The position numbers and the translations under genes are program-made. From Anaerolineales bacterium (GTDB lineage Bacteria > Chloroflexota > Anaerolineae > 4572-78 > J111): a stretch of 15,680 nt of DNA. Below the pieces are notes generated by a model. It worked only from the letters and a program-made list of their open reading frames with translations, made no database searches and was not told where the DNA came from. Shown in pieces: positions 15,201-15,680 of the stretch (its first letter is position 1; each line of letters starts with the position of its first letter). The stretch is taken from the NCBI GenBank assembly GCA_020634935.1, contig JACKAT010000081.1, positions 1 through 15,680 of the forward strand, read 5' to 3'.

Positions 15201-15552
15201 CCGCTTGCAAACGGCGGTTAACACCCTGTGTCACGAGATCGGCCTCGAGGCCGAAATGGTCGGCCCGCCGTTTCGAATGCTGCTGGTGTTTCGGGGACTT
15301 GACCCGGTGCGCCACAGTTTGATCCACACCCTTTTTTATCAGCAGTTACTCAAAAATAACCTCTTAACCTTCAACGGTATTATGCTGCCCTCTTATGCCC
15401 ATCGCGACCGGGAGCTGCGCGAAACATTACGGGCGTTCCGCCAAAGTTTAACCGTGGTCAAACAGGCCATCGACACCGAGACCATTGTACCGCTGCTGGA
15501 AATTCCCGAAACCAACACCCATAATCAGTCGCTGTTCTTGCTGGCCGGCTAA
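12274..15552 (+). CDS. Aldo/keto reductase-like - Fe-S - beta-sandwich - class III aminotransferase fusion
   Basis: One uninterrupted 1092-aa frame; AAAGGAG lies 7 nt before ATG. Residues about 3-290 are an AKR barrel (NYRRLGRTDLDVSVIGVGTS) with most of the tetrad lost: Asp is H49 (LVHTSPDY), Lys is replaced near Q77 and His near A114; Y54 remains. Residues 303-313 (CNRCGQCEELC) and 355-365 (CVTCQTRSCQC) give eight Cys, probably for Fe-S clusters, as in ferredoxin-tailed AKR relatives. Residues about 405-525 and 526-648 look like two beta-sandwich segments, the first with HPGERVHFSFELQAP and PGAYTLQLYL, reminiscent of Wzt-type carbohydrate-binding folds. Residues about 670-1070 are a PLP class III aminotransferase like glutamate-1-semialdehyde aminomutase: GHAHP, GKNGSD, GYHGWHDWY, FDEIMTGFR (D886), and the PLP Lys K914 in FGKALSGGLPL. 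It probably aminates or isomerises a sugar-like carbonyl compound; the substrate is unknown. Confidence 0.87.
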   Translation: MTMNYRRLGRTDLDVSVIGVGTSQLRMVPERQAIDTLVRAFSLGINLVHTSPDYEGAEGLIAKAMAETDRKVIVCGQAYDRHNHPHDPVSHFERLFEQLCETLDQPQLDIFGIACIDNREAFQENVWGRGGMVEFLQQQKANGRLKASFCTTHGDAAYINNLIARDVFDVIMIPYNVLGQHLLSFNPPSHWARENLHDNQRDVFPMARQNKVALFVMKALAGGLTCRPKALSPHVPLLAPTDYIAPVEMLKAVLQHPEVTSVVTGVMSPEEITENAQAGCVERQPYPLETISGKLHAINTKICNRCGQCEELCSQHLPISWLFRAAYISFRGSETFETWEDVEYFNLYPAPASVCVTCQTRSCQCPQGIDIPPTLIDIHANMLKLAEQGYVQKPVSQRPPAQGTAEFGARLVIRDLPPALRANETRLSRIYVENSGLRGWFATANPYQGHVRLGIYLNHKLVRYEKLRSDVHPGERVHFSFELQAPATPGAYTLQLYLLGEHLGYAKERGIPIYDEPLRVESDRHVTRCEVGDGLHLVFQHNIPAQLPANYMGMLWFCLENTGHDAFPAGGLDETPPRMELSLNDTPWRDFVLPWTQLAPHEKRYHYVPFQTPDKRGPYTLQIDLIFRATAPHEPVRVVVFRGRLAITAASAAARRSAKLREIAFRSNSWAYLPTQGVLQGQDEQPYPVFIKSAKGCRFKDSQNHSYLDYVMGWGTALLGHAHPVITQAVKKAMHTGATPSLPHVLELEVTQMLGDMIPGVEAVLFGKNGSDVCTAAVRLARVTTGKEKILFCGYHGWHDWYAEPAGLHQTGVPARPEPVVEPFAYGRLDQLEALLAKHQDQVAAVMLEPAGVIENLNGVIHDADGEFLSRVQELTRRAGALLVFDEIMTGFRYRQGSVQQACGITPDLSCFGKALSGGLPLAVLTGRRDLLQAGMARIFYHPTYKGEVWSLAAAKAALTFYRKHDVPGHIEHFGRRLQTAVNTLCHEIGLEAEMVGPPFRMLLVFRGLDPVRHSLIHTLFYQQLLKNNLLTFNGIMLPSYAHRDRELRETLRAFRQSLTVVKQAIDTETIVPLLEIPETNTHNQSLFLLAG

Positions 15553-15656
15553 TCGGCCCTTAAATAACTTGAGCCGTCAGGCCGGAGATGGGAGATTAGA
15601 GATAGGAAGATTGGCCAGAAAAATCTCCCAAGGATCGGCCCTTAAGTAGTTTTCAA
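15553..15656. repeat. MITE-like repeat copy after the fusion gene
   Basis: It begins directly after the stop with TCGGCCCTTAAATAACTTGA and continues GGAGATGGGAGATTAGAGAT, matching the left half of the 11289-11418 element. A direct repeat TCGGCCCTTAA occurs at 15553-15563 and 15635-15645. The right half is decayed. Confidence 0.65.
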
Positions 15657-15680
15657 CTCTAAGTTGTTACATTAATTTAG

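Overview
The window is 15.7 kb of GC-rich bacterial DNA from an unidentified organism. STAND NTPases carrying pseudo-trypsin and peptidoglycan-recognition parts, a minus-strand gene of the kind found ahead of WD40 repeats, large multidomain fusions and many short palindromic intergenic repeats together suggest a Chloroflexota bacterium (Anaerolineae/Caldilinea-like). That placement is inference from gene style, not proof. No rRNA, tRNA, CRISPR array or intact transposase was recognised.

Left part (1-4724): a minus-strand gene runs off the left edge and encodes an N-terminal membrane anchor, an Ala/Gln coiled coil and the start of a region typical of STAND/WD40 proteins. It is divergent from a two-gene plus-strand operon with an 8-nt overlap. 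Gene 1 is a TIR-SIR2 fusion, which joins two NAD-consuming folds. Gene 2 is a STAND NTPase followed by one membrane segment, a trypsin-like domain without its catalytic residues and a C-terminal peptidoglycan-recognition (PGRP/amidase_2) domain that has lost two of three zinc ligands. Read together, they look like a transmembrane sensor with an outside cell-wall-ligand domain, an NTPase switch inside and an NAD-degrading effector. This is the most interesting part of the window.

Middle part (4725-9020): a minus-strand group holds a PAPS-dependent sulfotransferase (low GC, eukaryotic SULT style), an SDR dehydrogenase closely followed by an intact aldo/keto reductase, a single-domain asparaginase-like protein and a YchJ/SEC-C protein.

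Right part (9021-15680): a 700-bp gene-poor stretch with inverted repeats and a possible gene remnant is followed by plus-strand genes. These are a three-TM protein with a possible PH-like tail, a dienelactone hydrolase, an 89-aa protein resembling DUF6295, and a 1092-aa fusion of aldo/keto reductase, eight-cysteine Fe-S region, two beta-sandwich segments and a class III PLP aminotransferase.

Repeats: at least four families lie between genes. The most striking is a composite hairpin array present in the same order and orientation before two unrelated genes (YchJ and the fusion). Its terminal half-module supplies the Shine-Dalgarno sequence of each gene, and its inner stems show compensatory base changes. 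A second, MITE-like family with terminal inverted repeats sits just after several stop codons.
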